Shown piece after piece: positions 9,709-20,600 of a stretch of 64,000 nucleotides of DNA. This DNA is from Engraulis encrasicolus (taxonomy: Eukaryota; Chordata; Actinopteri; Clupeiformes; Engraulidae), in NCBI RefSeq assembly GCF_034702125.1, contig NC_085868.1, positions 45,988,828 to 46,052,827 of the forward strand, read 5' to 3'. Positions within the stretch are counted from its first letter, which is position 1, and each line of letters opens with the position of its first letter. The notes beneath the pieces are model-generated. The model worked only from the letters and a program-made list of their open reading frames with translations. It searched no databases and was not told the origin of the DNA. The translations under genes were made by a program, and so were the position numbers.

Positions 9709-10085
9709 ACACCAAGGCGGTAAAGCGTCGCGGAACGGCCGCGTTTTTTACCGGCGTCGGTGAAAATACATTGAAACCTATCTGTCCTTACACACCAACC
9801 GGCGGTAGTCGGGCGTCAGCGGCGCGGGAGCCGGCTCCGCGCCGCGCTGCATTTGGAAAATAGAACTCCAGCGTATTTTTCACGCCGGCAACCGGCGGTG
9901 TCTCATTCAAATGAATGGCAAAGTAGCACGCTAGCTTTAGCTGTGGGGAGGGTTTTGAACAGGACTGGCCGCGCACGCTGACGCTGTCAGTGTGCAAGGC
10001 AGAGAAAAGCACGCCGGCCAAAACTAAGCAGAAAGACCGCGTCCGTCCTGCGACCGTTCCGTTCCGCCTTGGTATGTTTTGGCCC
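9709..10085. repeat. GC-rich repeat with inverted ends (caaggcgg...ccgccttgg)
   Basis: Begins acaccaaggcgg right after the hAT element and ends near cgttccgccttggtatgttt, so the two ends are inverted relative to each other. The internal part is rich in CG. The hAT element above appears to have landed at its left border. Superfamily not determined. Confidence 0.5.
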
Positions 10086-11900
10086 TTATGAAGAGCAGGC
10101 ATTTAACAGACGGCCCATGCACAGACAAGACGCTTCTTGTGTTGCAGAGTGACAATACAGTACACTGCATATAGAGTTTTACTACAGCATAGGGTAGGGT
10201 AGGATGGGATAAGATAGGATAGGGTATAACATATGGGTTAAAAAGAGTCTAGCATTCAAATAATAAAGTGAAGAAGTCTAAGATGTGTTAAAGATAATTG
10301 GCTTTTGCCCCGTCTGGCCTTTACATCAAAAGTAGGGTCAGGCCAAAGTTAAATTTGGATGCAAATCTCATTCGTACGTCACGGTAAGAGAAGCAAAATA
10401 TGAGTCACAATGGTCATCTAAATCATGGGCGCAGATAGCGGGGGGGACGGGGGGGACATGACGTACCCAGATTTTCATTCACGTGGACCCGTCCCCCTCA
10501 CTTTTATGGAGAAAATATCTGATTTCTGCCTTTGCATTTTGCAATGTGCGAAATAGCGCCTCCCTTGACCATTCACTTTCATATGTGGCAAAAAACGGCA
10601 TTACACTCTATACACTTTGTCAGCTCACTGTGTCAGCTGACTCAACAGTGACACCAGGTAGCGACATAGAATCTCTATGCTTGTGATGGTGTGGTGAGGT
10701 AATGCATTGAAGTTAATGGCAGTAAATCTATTTTTTTATTGGCTAACAGCCACTGAAGTCCCAGATTTGAAGCGCCATAAGCTTTTTGCTTCTCACGGTG
10801 ATTGGCTTTTGACAGGGCTAGGTTCAGGAAGTGGAGAAGAGCAGGCGTCATATTTACATTATATTTGTGGCTCAGACCAGTTGCTTTTGTTATTAAAGTT
10901 AATGTCGAAGACGGTCCCTTTCTTGCTAACTGTGATGTGGATTACAAAAACTGTGGAACGTGAACGATGGTGGTGGAACGCATGGATTAAAAATTGGGAT
11001 AGCTGCTTTCAAGACAACGTTTTCAGGTAAGGTCACTATGGGTTCATATCCGCTGTGACGCTGTTTGTAGTTAACAGATGTGAATTGTTCAGAAGGGTTT
11101 TTTTTGTCTCTGTCGTGGACCTGTTTTCGAGTGAAAAGACAGCTTTGTAGGGCCATGCCATGCCAGCTGTCAATCAAAGCCAACGCAAGTAGCTCTCGTG
11201 GTGTCGGTCTCTTGTTTTGTAGCCTAGGCCTATGCTGTGAACATCGGACTTAATGTCTTTTTTACGGATTTTTGGAATGATGATTGCGGTGGTGTCTTTC
11301 TGTTGGATGCATTTACTGTGGATTGTTGTTAAACGGCGGTATCACAACGAAAACTTCTGGATTCCCATAGCAAAGCAAAATTGAAAAAGAGATCTCGTTT
11401 ATGTCACATATATGTCTCCTAGACATAAATGAGCATTTATTAAGACCAAAGTGCTTTTCTCATTATTCTCAAATGTCTCTCCTGAGAAATAAGTCTCATA
11501 ATGAGCATTGCGTGAGCATTGCATGAGCATTCTACCAGTTCTGAACACTTTCTCATATTGGTCTCCTTTCCAGATCTCAGCTAAGACAAAAATGAGACAT
11601 GTTTGCTGCTCTCAAATATGTCTCAATCATATATCCTCACTAGCAAGATCTCTCAGTTATGTCTCTTAAAGCTATTTGACGTCTCAAATTAGTTTAACTG
11701 AAAAAAAACATCAGCAAATATAAAAATGAGAATAGCACAAGCTCTCAAATATGTCTCAATATGATACATATTTTAGCATACAGCCTAGAATCACTTTGAG
11801 TTTTTAGCCAACAACAACTTTAACTTAACATGTGATGTGCACAAACCTCATCTTTTGGAAAATGAAAATGTAGGCTATGTACTTTGAATAAAAGTCACCT
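10086..11900. other. Intergenic; repeat fragments only
   Basis: No gene supported. Around 10430-10500 is a g-rich block (gcgcagatagcg followed by g runs) that looks like the edge of an interspersed repeat. At about 11380-11770 many scattered gtctca/tgaga motifs occur on both strands (see findings). Confidence 0.5.
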
Positions 11901-11905
11901 CGCCT

Positions 11906-11920
11906 CCAATGAGCATGCGC
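11906..11920 (+). promoter_or_regulatory. CCAAT box plus NRF1-like half site, possible old promoter of the BEN-like gene
   Basis: CCAAT at 11906-11910 is followed directly by gagcatgcgc, which contains the GCATGCGC core of an NRF1 site. With the LINE removed, these would lie about 170 bases before the ATG at 17455, a natural distance for a proximal promoter. This is inference from spacing and motifs only. Confidence 0.35.
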
Positions 11921-12056
11921 GGCGGACTGCATGGAAACACTACTCAAATTTGAAATAAATTTAAAATATATGCACTTAACTAAAATGTAAATTGATTCTA
12001 AAAAGGGTAAATTACATAGTTATTTAGGAAATCGGTGCACTGCTTGCGTGTACATT

Positions 12057-12077
12057 TTTACTTGCGTGTACATTTTT
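12057..12077 (+). repeat. Target-site duplication of LINE (copy at its 3' end)
   Basis: These 21 bases are identical to 17422-17442. An extra partial copy of the cttgcgtgtacattttt unit stands just before it (12043-12059), so the site was a short tandem repeat before insertion. Confidence 0.93.
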
Positions 12078-12245
12078 TTTTTTTTTATTGCAATAAAGAG
12101 GATGACAAAGACATGACATAACAATAAGGCACACAAGGTCAAGTAAACATAGTAAATACGAACAATTTGGATACGAACAAACAAGTCTAATTAGAAACAA
12201 AAAAATAATAAAATAGACAATAAACAAACAAACAAGAGGAATAAA

Positions 12246-15200
12246 TTAAAGAATATTCAAAAGTCTGTAATTTTTCTTATTGTTGACAAGCTTCAGAGAG
12301 TTGAGAAGAGAAGACATTTCTAAAATGAAAACTATAAAGAAGGGTTGCATTTTTTTCCACTTTTGTTTATGAATAAAAAACTTGGCATGTAAAAGGAAGA
12401 AATTCACTAAAAATTCAAAAGAAGGGTCATTTGAGTTTTCATAGTAAAAGAAAATGTCTTTAAGACTGAAAATATAAATGTCTTGCTGTGAAAAAAGATA
12501 AAAACTAAGGTCTGCAAGAAAGCGTTTCACTATGTTACAGTCAAAAAATAAATGTACAAGGGTTTCATCAACATTATTACAAAAAGAGCAATTTGAACTT
12601 AAGTCTGTGTATTTGGAAATAAATACATTTGTGGGGTAAATCTTATGGAGAATTTTGAAATGAGTTTCCTTTATTTTATTCGTAATGCAATATTTGTGAG
12701 GTAGTAACCAAGCCTTCTTCCAAATGATGTCTTGAACTAAAGGATTCCAAAAACATTTCCCTCTAGGAGTGATTCTGTCCCTTTGTTGAAGCGATTTACG
12801 TATATGTTTGTTGTCACATTTTTTATCAGTTATGTTAATGCCGTTCAATATGATTTCTGAGGAGAGTGGAGTAAAATTGGGTAAATTATATGATAGGTGA
12901 CTTCTAATTAGAAGCGCTAACCCTTGAGGGATTGCCTTTATAACTGTTTGAAATTGACGAAAGGGTATAGGAAAAAGAAAGCGTGACAGAAACTGTTCAT
13001 ACGTCAAGAAAGTACCTGAATCATCAAATAGAGAGAAAATATCATAAATGCCATGTTCAAACCAATTAGGGTAAAATAAGGTTTTGCTTCTTACAGTGAT
13101 ATCAGAGTTGTTCCATATAAATACTTTATGGGGGGAGAAGTTATGGACAAAGCACATTCTCCAAGCAAGTAGGCATTGCTTATGGAAATTAGAAAGTTTA
13201 AGAGGTAGCTTAGAAGGGGAAAAGTTGCACTTAAGAATAAAAGAAAGACCACCTAATTTATTGAATATGTGATTAGGGATAAAGAACCAGAGTGAGTTGG
13301 GTTGTAAAAGGCATCTCCGAATCCATCCAGTCCTGAAGGAGCTAATTGTGTTGGAGAAGTCTAAAACATCTAGATCTCCATTAGCTTTACAATCTGCCAA
13401 CACTTCCTTCTTTAACTTATGAGTTTTATTTCTCCAAATGAAATCCAGAAATAATTTGTTGATCTGTTTTATTGTTTTGTCTTTCAGAAATAAGGAAAGA
13501 GAGGGATAAACAAAATGAGAAAGACCATCTGCTTTAGAAAGCAACACTCTACCATATATACTAAGATCACGTTGTAACCAGGAATTAAATATGTTCTTGG
13601 CTTTTATTATTTTCCCTGCAAAATTTAAATCCTCTCTTATCTTGGTATCCTTAGTTATTTGTATACCTAAATATTTAACTGTTTGTTTTACTGGGATGTT
13701 ATACAATACTGTATCATTGCAGACCTGTAGGGGTAATATTTCACATTTTGAAACATTCAACTTCAGGCCTGAAGCATCAGAAAACTGTTCCACAAGAGCC
13801 AGCGCATGAGGAAGTTGTAATTTATCTTGCAAAAACAAAATTGTGTCATCTGCCAATTGTGATATTTTAATTTCCCTTTCAAAAATGGTTAGGCCCTTTA
13901 AATCAGAATCATTAAGTATACTTAAAGCAAGAAGCTCTGTCACTAGCAGAAATAAAAATGGGGAAAGAGGACATCCTTGCCTTATTCCACGCTCAACATT
14001 AAATCTATGAGTAGTGCTGTGGTTAACTATTGCAGAGCTGTTTATGTCATAATAAAGCGTCTGTATAATATTAATAAAGGGTTGACCAAATCCAAATAGC
14101 TTGAGAGATTGAAAAATAAACTGATGCTCAATGGAGTCAAAGGCCTTGTAAAAGTCTAGCAGTAGCATGAGAGCTTCAGAATGTACCTCATCTGAGTAAT
14201 CTAAAAGATCAAGTACCAATCTTATATTGTTTGTAATGTGGCGGTTTTTCATAAATCCAGATTGTGTCTCTGATATGATACCATCAAGGCCAGTTTTGAA
14301 CCTTTTTGCAAAGACCAGTGCTAAAATTTTATAGTCGATTGTTAACAGAGATATCGGGCGCCAATTTTCAATGGAATGCACATCTTTCCCTGGTTTAGGA
14401 ATTAGAGAAATAACTCCTTGCTTCATAGTTGACGTCATATGTTTTTGTTCAATACATTCTGTGAACATATAGAATAATGGGTTCTCAATGTATTCCCAAA
14501 AATGAACATAGAATTCTATAGATAAACCATCTATACCAGGGGCTTTACCTTTCTTCATAGAAAAGAGTGCTTTCCTTATCTCTGTTTTCGTTATGTCAGA
14601 GTCACAGAATGACATATAAGAGTCATCTATGGTTGGAATGTATCTCTCAACTTTTTTGATGAACACCTCTGCTGTACAGCCATTAAAATGGGAAGTGTAT
14701 AATTCTTTATAGAAATTATAAACATGGTTTGAAATTTTAGTGGCATCATTACAGATTTTACCATTAACGTTAAGACAGTTTAGCATTTTCCTTTGACCAT
14801 TCCTTTTCTCCAAAGCAAAAAAGTAAGTAGAGTTTTTCTCTCCCTCTTCCAGCCACTTGGCTCTAGACCGCACAAAGGCGCCTCTTGCTAGATTCAAATA
14901 AAGATCATCCAGTTGCAGACTGATTTTTTTTATTTCTAACTTTTCTTCTTCTGTATTATCTTCTTTGGATAATAAATTTAAGCGTTGCAATAATTCAGTT
15001 TCTAACTGATTCCTACTGGCCTTAATTAGTTTACATCGTTTTGAGGCAATGAGTCTAGTTTTGTATTTAAAAAATTCCCATTTTTGTTTGTATCCATCAT
15101 TACAATCAGCAAATAGCTCTTTGATGAGTGTTTTAATAGAGTCATTGAATTCCTCATCAGATAATAAGGAATTATTAAATTTCCAGTATCCTCTTATTGC

Positions 15201-15998
15201 TGGTTTAGAATGTAGGTCACCAATCTTGAGAGTTATGAGTTTGTGATCTGTTAAAGGTGCAGCAGAGTGGGTGGTATCTATAACTAAAGACAAAGCAGAC
15301 TGTGAGACTAAAAAAAAATCAATTCTTGATTTCAATGTCATAGTATTGTTAGACCAAGTGAAATCAACTAAATCTGGGTTAAAGAAACGCCAAGTATCAG
15401 TTAAAGATAGATCAGAAGTTAAGGACAATATTAAGTTATTTAAATAGGAACTTTGATTCAACTTGGGAGGAGATCTATCAATTGAACTGTCCATACATTC
15501 ATTGTAATCTCCACCCAGAATTATTATTGAGTCTTTATATTTGTCATTGAGTGATTTAATTTTACTGGAGATCTCAGCAAAAAGAATTTTGTTAAGTTGA
15601 CTAGAATTATATCCATAGATATTACCGATAATAAAGGTTTTCTTGTCGTAATTGGCAACAATTAAGACCCATCTACCTTCTAAGGAATGCATCATTTCCA
15701 AAACCTCTCCTTTAAATCTGTGTATGAGTATAGCAACACCTGCAGAGTGGCTGCTACCATGAGAATAGTAAGTCTTGTTCCCCCATTGTAATTTCCAAAA
15801 TTTACCATCTTCTTCAAGTGAGTGTGTTTCTTGTAACAAAACAAAATCTGCTTCACTTCTCTTGCAAAATAAAAATAAAGCCTTTCTTTTCACATTTTCT
15901 CGTATTCCTCTAACATTTAAAGACACACAACACAAAGATTCAACCATGAAAACAAACTTAATAAACACTGATATGCAAGAACTTGCACAAAAACTCAC
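12246..15998 (-). CDS. LINE ORF2: APE endonuclease, reverse transcriptase, zinc knuckle
   Basis: 1,250 codons, intact. The N-terminal APE-type endonuclease shows N28 (LNVRG), E57 (LLQETH), the DYN box at residues 164-166, SRIDFF at 224-229 and the D251-H252 pair near its end. The reverse transcriptase follows: KAPGIDG near 485-491, LIPKPG near 532, the first catalytic Asp at D615 (LLLDFYKAFD), GIRQGCPLSP at 671-680 and the ADD box at 716-718. A C-terminal CxxC...HxxxxxC zinc knuckle lies at about 1137-1154, as in L1 and Tx1 clade proteins. It nicks the target and copies the element RNA there. Length and domain order match a complete L1/Tx1-clade ORF2. The start used is the first ATG; an internal Met at residue 18 is also possible. 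Confidence 0.95.
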   Translation of the reverse strand: MSFCASSCISVFIKFVFMVESLCCVSLNVRGIRENVKRKALFLFCKRSEADFVLLQETHSLEEDGKFWKLQWGNKTYYSHGSSHSAGVAILIHRFKGEVLEMMHSLEGRWVLIVANYDKKTFIIGNIYGYNSSQLNKILFAEISSKIKSLNDKYKDSIIILGGDYNECMDSSIDRSPPKLNQSSYLNNLILSLTSDLSLTDTWRFFNPDLVDFTWSNNTMTLKSRIDFFLVSQSALSLVIDTTHSAAPLTDHKLITLKIGDLHSKPAIRGYWKFNNSLLSDEEFNDSIKTLIKELFADCNDGYKQKWEFFKYKTRLIASKRCKLIKASRNQLETELLQRLNLLSKEDNTEEEKLEIKKISLQLDDLYLNLARGAFVRSRAKWLEEGEKNSTYFFALEKRNGQRKMLNCLNVNGKICNDATKISNHVYNFYKELYTSHFNGCTAEVFIKKVERYIPTIDDSYMSFCDSDITKTEIRKALFSMKKGKAPGIDGLSIEFYVHFWEYIENPLFYMFTECIEQKHMTSTMKQGVISLIPKPGKDVHSIENWRPISLLTIDYKILALVFAKRFKTGLDGIISETQSGFMKNRHITNNIRLVLDLLDYSDEVHSEALMLLLDFYKAFDSIEHQFIFQSLKLFGFGQPFINIIQTLYYDINSSAIVNHSTTHRFNVERGIRQGCPLSPFLFLLVTELLALSILNDSDLKGLTIFEREIKISQLADDTILFLQDKLQLPHALALVEQFSDASGLKLNVSKCEILPLQVCNDTVLYNIPVKQTVKYLGIQITKDTKIREDLNFAGKIIKAKNIFNSWLQRDLSIYGRVLLSKADGLSHFVYPSLSLFLKDKTIKQINKLFLDFIWRNKTHKLKKEVLADCKANGDLDVLDFSNTISSFRTGWIRRCLLQPNSLWFFIPNHIFNKLGGLSFILKCNFSPSKLPLKLSNFHKQCLLAWRMCFVHNFSPHKVFIWNNSDITVRSKTLFYPNWFEHGIYDIFSLFDDSGTFLTYEQFLSRFLFPIPFRQFQTVIKAIPQGLALLIRSHLSYNLPNFTPLSSEIILNGINITDKKCDNKHIRKSLQQRDRITPRGKCFWNPLVQDIIWKKAWLLPHKYCITNKIKETHFKILHKIYPTNVFISKYTDLSSNCSFCNNVDETLVHLFFDCNIVKRFLADLSFYLFSQQDIYIFSLKDIFFYYENSNDPSFEFLVNFFLLHAKFFIHKQKWKKMQPFFIVFILEMSSLLNSLKLVNNKKNYRLLNIL

Positions 15999-16379
15999 CT
16001 ACAAAAGGAGGTGGATAACAACTTTAACATATTCTGATGCACAATAAGCATCATCAGATAGCCTATTAAACTTAGGCCCTATTGAAATCGGACTGATTGC
16101 TTATTTTGTGTTTGCTTATTGAAAAACAAAGGATTTTTGTATTTTTTGGTATGGGCTAATATCTGCAAAAGAGAGAAAAAAATGCCCCAGATGTTACTAA
16201 TAGGCCTAGGTCTACTGGGAAATATAAATTAGAGTAGGTCTAACCTACCATACAACTTAAAAAGGCAGGAGTAAATTGAGAGTCTATCATCTCTGAAGAT
16301 AAATAAAAGCAAAGGAAGAATTGGCATGTTTAGGCCTACAGTTATTTTGGATAGCTAGAAATGGATCGGCCTAAGCCAT

Positions 16380-17270
16380 TCAATCCACAGTGACCTCTGT
16401 ATAGTCATATTTTTTACCGTCGATGAGAGCATGAGAGTCTTTGAAAGACGCCTTCTTGCCTTGACTTCTTGCTTTCTGGACTAAAGGCCACAACTTCTCT
16501 CGTGCCGCTCTATCTTCTGGTGGGACAGGCTCCGTGATTGACAGTTCGTTATTCTGAAGAAACTTGCACTTCTTCGACGCTTGCCAGATCGCGTCTCTCA
16601 CCCTTCTGAATGAGAAGCGGATGATAATTGAGCGGCATTTCGCATCCGTTGGTGGCGGCCCGAGGCGGTGTACCACATCCACACCCGCGTTGAGGTCGTC
16701 AGCAGGAAGAAAGGTTGCCGCTTGCTGTAGAACCTCGATGACTCTCCGTCTGACATCTTCTCCAGCTTGTTCTTTCAAACCATGGAGTTTCAGAAAGGAT
16801 CTCCAGCCGTAGCGTTGCGTTTCGATCAAAGCTTTTTTCAAAGCGGTGTTGTCTTTTTGCAGCATGTGCACTTCATTCTGCAGACGGGAAAGCTCCTTTT
16901 TGTTTTCACCAACCTCGGCAACGAGTTGCTTCACTGTAGTGGATAATTTGTCCAGTTCTTTTGAAGTAGCCTGAGTTGTTTTTTCAATCACTGACACCTT
17001 CTGGAAGGTAGCATCATGCTTGAGGGACAATTTGCTTATCGCAGCTAAAATGTCCTCGTTAACACTGTGTGATTCTTCTCTTTTAGATTTTTTGGACACC
17101 GGCTTCAATGGGGTATCCGGCAAGGGAATTAGTGCAATGTCTTCGGTTATTTTTGAATCGGAGTCGTCAAAGAATATCATGTCGTCTTGCTCACCAGCAT
17201 GGATAGCATTGTCCGCTGCCATCTTCGGTGTCTTCGTCTTTACCTTTTTATTCTTCAATTTCTTTCCCAT
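16380..17270 (-). CDS. LINE ORF1, coiled-coil RNA-binding protein
   Basis: 296 codons, intact. A basic N-terminus (MGKKLKNKKVKTK) precedes an acidic stretch, a heptad-rich coiled coil at about residues 72-152, then an RRM-like domain around 155-225 and a C-terminal domain with REKLWPLVQKAR. This is the ORF1p plan of L1-like elements: the coiled coil trimerises and the RRM and C-terminal domains bind element RNA. It is read upstream of ORF2 on the same strand. Not to be confused with a host gene: it lies within the target duplications. Confidence 0.92.
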   Translation of the reverse strand: MGKKLKNKKVKTKTPKMAADNAIHAGEQDDMIFFDDSDSKITEDIALIPLPDTPLKPVSKKSKREESHSVNEDILAAISKLSLKHDATFQKVSVIEKTTQATSKELDKLSTTVKQLVAEVGENKKELSRLQNEVHMLQKDNTALKKALIETQRYGWRSFLKLHGLKEQAGEDVRRRVIEVLQQAATFLPADDLNAGVDVVHRLGPPPTDAKCRSIIIRFSFRRVRDAIWQASKKCKFLQNNELSITEPVPPEDRAAREKLWPLVQKARSQGKKASFKDSHALIDGKKYDYTEVTVD

Positions 17271-17404
17271 AAAGTTCAGTTATTGGAAAAAGCGTAGCCT
17301 AACACGAAATAAAACAAATGGCTTGCATCAATATTAGTTGTTATAAAGTTGTTATAACCACTTCCCTTGACGAGCTCAAACGAACACGCCTTCCTCCACT
17401 GACG

Positions 17405-17418
17405 CCATCTTGGCTCTC
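17405..17418 (-). promoter_or_regulatory. YY1-like motif at LINE 5' end
   Basis: On the minus strand the LINE leader begins with gagccaagatggcg. AAGATGGCG is the YY1 core that positions transcription start in mammalian L1. Its place within a few bases of the element's 5' end fits the same use. It also lies about 40 bases from the BEN-like gene ATG, head to head. Confidence 0.5.
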
Positions 17419-17421
17419 CTC

Positions 17422-17442
17422 TTTACTTGCGTGTACATTTTT
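17422..17442 (+). repeat. Target-site duplication of LINE (copy at its 5' end)
   Basis: Identical to 12057-12077. It ends 12 bases before the ATG of the BEN-like gene. Confidence 0.93.
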
Positions 17443-17454
17443 ACTTTACTTAAT

Positions 17455-17614
17455 ATGAGTGACGTACTTCCGGAAAAGCTACTAACGCGGGATTCTGAGG
17501 GCTTGAAGAAGAAGAAGGACTGGAAGATTCCTTCATTCTTCCTGAGAAGAAGAGCCATCAAAAGAACAACACTTTTCAGGAAGTTTTTCACTTGTCACGC
17601 GTACGCGACGAGAG
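17455..17614 (+). CDS. BEN-like gene exon 1
   Basis: Starts at the first ATG after the LINE target duplication and encodes a Lys/Arg-rich 53-residue N-terminus. It ends at agag|gtaaga, a good donor, in phase 1. The 5' UTR cannot be placed: it would include or lie beyond the LINE. Confidence 0.78.
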
Positions 17615-20600
17615 GTAAGAACCCTGCCATATTTCAGTTAGTCTGTGACATTACGTGACAAATGTAAACGTATTTTGGTTTAGAAATTAACGGTGGTGGT
17701 GGCTAAGATATGAATGGCAGTTGGAAGGTGACTAACGGCAATGGCGTGTGTTAAAGCAACGGGCGGCGTCTGTTCACCAAGTACTGAAATGTCCTTCCAG
17801 GCGAACCATATTCATTTGACTACACTTTGGCTAATAGATGAAATGTTTGGGTATATGTCAACAGTCAGGCCTGGCTTAATTTAAACCGCAAATACAAATG
17901 TGACCAATGTGGAGGCGGCCATGCTAATTCTTAGCTAAACAGGTTCCCTCAGCCAGTTCAGTTCCCTCACGGGAAAAAGTTCCGTTTCTTCCCCCGAATT
18001 GCTTTTGCTTCGACAGTGCACTTGTGGTGGCCATACGGTGAACCCAATACAATGACCCGGGTTGTTTTATAACCATTAGGTTATACATTATGCATGGTGG
18101 TTATGAATTCACATGGTCAGGCTATTTGCCACCTGCTGCGTTGGGGGGGTCCGCCATTTTACGTATGCTACATGGAGTATGGGGCGGGTTTCGAAAATGT
18201 AATAGTTTTGGCGATTTCACTAAATGAAAGTTTCAACTTAAAGCTGGGCTTACACTGTGCGACTTTTGCCCCAATTTTGCCACGATTTGGCACTCGCACG
18301 ACTTTTTGAGAGTCGGGCCGATTTCTTGCTCAATCGCAGGTCAATCGTGAGTCTCACATCGTGCAGTGTACATGGGGTAACGACAAGCGATTTCGCCTCA
18401 CGATTGTGCAATCGCAGGGTCGCAAGAAAATCAAAACGGTTTGAAATTCTGGTCGTGGCTCGTGCGTAAATCGCACAGTTAAAGCAGTGCTACGACCCGA
18501 TTTGACACTTCACTTGCACAAATTAATAGGGCCGTGCGATTCGCTGTTGAGCGCGACCTCATCTCCACCTCAGGTGCGCATGTTCCCTCCTCTGCAGACA
18601 GGGGAAACATGCCTGTCGCGTCTTACGGTGGAAGCTTTTCGCTCGCATTCGACTGTCGGCTCGTGTAGTGTGAGGACGTGAGTCGTGAGTTGTGAACTTT
18701 TAAACAGTGAAATTCCATCGTGCAGTGTGAGCAGAAGCTTAAGACCCACGAGTGAAAATATCGCACAGTGTATGCCCGGCTTAAATGAAACTACACGACA
18801 CAATTTGAAACCATGCATTTCGGATTTGGGTGAACAGACGATTATTTTTCGAAAGCCGTACTCCATGTGGCGTTTCTAAAATGGCGAATGCTATCTGGGT
18901 GAAGCTAATGGTGGATGCTACCTAGGCAAGCTTGCAGCCCCTATCAACGTCGCGGGTGTAGCTGCTCTGAAACATATGTAGTTATTTTTATTCATCAAAT
19001 TCTAGGTATTTATTGTGACTGGGAAAATTGTACTCAGCATACATGAAAAGGGGGATCTTCTCCATGGTTAATCATCAGTATTCTCTCTCTGTGTCTGTCT
19101 CTTTCAGGGAGTTTTGCATTTGTCCGGTGGGAGGACGGGTACACCGGAAAAATCGGCAACGTCCGCAATATTTTGTCATGTGATGAAGCACCTGTGCAGC
19201 TCAGCAATCTGAAGTCAGGTGATAAGGTCTTGGCTAAGTGGACTGATGGCAAATTCTATAAAGCAGTTGTAGAGTACATGTCATGTGAGCACTTGGCACC
19301 CCACCGCAGAGGCGATGATGAAGCCCAACCAGTCTATGCAGAGCTAACTCCGAGACAGCCTGGTCAGTTTTCATTTTTTAATAATTATAGTTCAATGTAT
19401 GGTTTTGTTTCACCATACAACACCTCTGCTACATACGAGGGCTACCCATATGGCCATACTCTCAATAGCCCTCCATCCAACGGAGGCGTCCACATCCAGG
19501 GTCCATCACTCAGCAGCACTCCAATAACCGGAGGCGTCCAGGGTCCATCACTCAGTAGCACTCCGTCCAACGGAGGCGTCCACGTCCAGGGTCCATCACT
19601 CAGCAGCACTCCAACAACCGGAGGCGTCCAGGGTCCATCACTCAGCAGCACTCCAACAACCGGAGGCGTCCAGGGTCAATCACTCAGCAGCACTCCCAAC
19701 AACCGGAGGCGTCCAGGGTCCATCACTCAGCAGCACTCCAACAACCGGAGGCGTCCAGGGTCCATCACTCAGCAGCACTCCAACAACCGGAGACGTCCAC
19801 GTCCATCACTCAGTAGCACTCCGTCCAACGGAGGCGTCCACGTCCAGGGTCCATCACTCAGCAGCACTCCAACAACCGGAGGCGTCCAGGGTCCATCACT
19901 CAGCAGCACTCCAACAACCGGAGGCGTCCAGGGTCCATCACTCAGCAGCACTCCAACAACCGGAGACGTCCACGTACAGGGTTCATCACTCAGCAGCACT
20001 CCAACAACCGGAGGCGTCCAGGGTCCATCACGCCACTCGCCCGGAAGTGAAGGCCTTACACCGGGAAGTTGCTGGTCACCTTGTTCTGACTGTAAGGAGG
20101 AGGTGGAGGAACTGCTCCACGAGAGAAAAAAGATTCACGATGTTGTCTCAAGAATAGGTAAGTATTTTCTCATTGTGTTGCTATTTTTATGATCTTTGTT
20201 TGTTTATGAAAACCTACGGGATATCCTGTTTTAATGTGTTACATCCATTTTAAAGAGCAGCTACGTCTTTTCTATTTTGTCTCCAATGTGTCAGATCCAG
20301 ACCAACTTAAACAGCTCCAGGCCCTCTGTGAGCTGCTGGCTAAGAATGTGGACGGCGCACCCACCACCGTGGGACAGCAGGAGCTCTTCCCAGGATGTGG
20401 GGTCCAGATTTCATCCTACAAGCTGGCTGCCATCACCCACGCGGCCAAGCCGAACTGCATGCGCCTCGTCCATGGCCTCTTTGACCATTTCTTCTCAGTC
20501 GCTGACTGTCGTAATGCTGTCCCATTTGGCCGTCCTGGAGGCTCTCAGGGGAAGAAAGTCCTTGACCGGACCAAGGTGGACGCAATACGAAGTAAGTTTA

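Larger units (their letters stand above)
12078..17421 (-). mobile_element. Full-length L1/Tx1-like LINE, antisense, both ORFs open
   Basis: A 5.34 kb non-LTR retrotransposon on the minus strand. Reading from its 5' end at 17421 it has a short 5' UTR with an aagatggcg motif (YY1-like, as in mammalian L1 leaders), ORF1 (17270-16380), a 381-base spacer, ORF2 (15998-12246), a short 3' UTR with AATAAA, and a poly(A) tail (the T run at 12072-12085). It is flanked by a perfect 21-bp duplication. The plus-strand target reads ttttt/a at the nick, in line with L1-type endonuclease preference. Two long ORFs without stops plus an exact duplication suggest a recent insertion that may still be competent. 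Confidence 0.95.

Noticed and set aside
10190..10230. Telomere-like tagggtaggg sequence
   Set aside because: Only a few irregular units, not the vertebrate ttaggg array.
19442..19999. Minus-strand ORFs across the minisatellite
   Set aside because: They are the antisense of a repeat whose unit length is a multiple of three, so a stop-free frame is expected.
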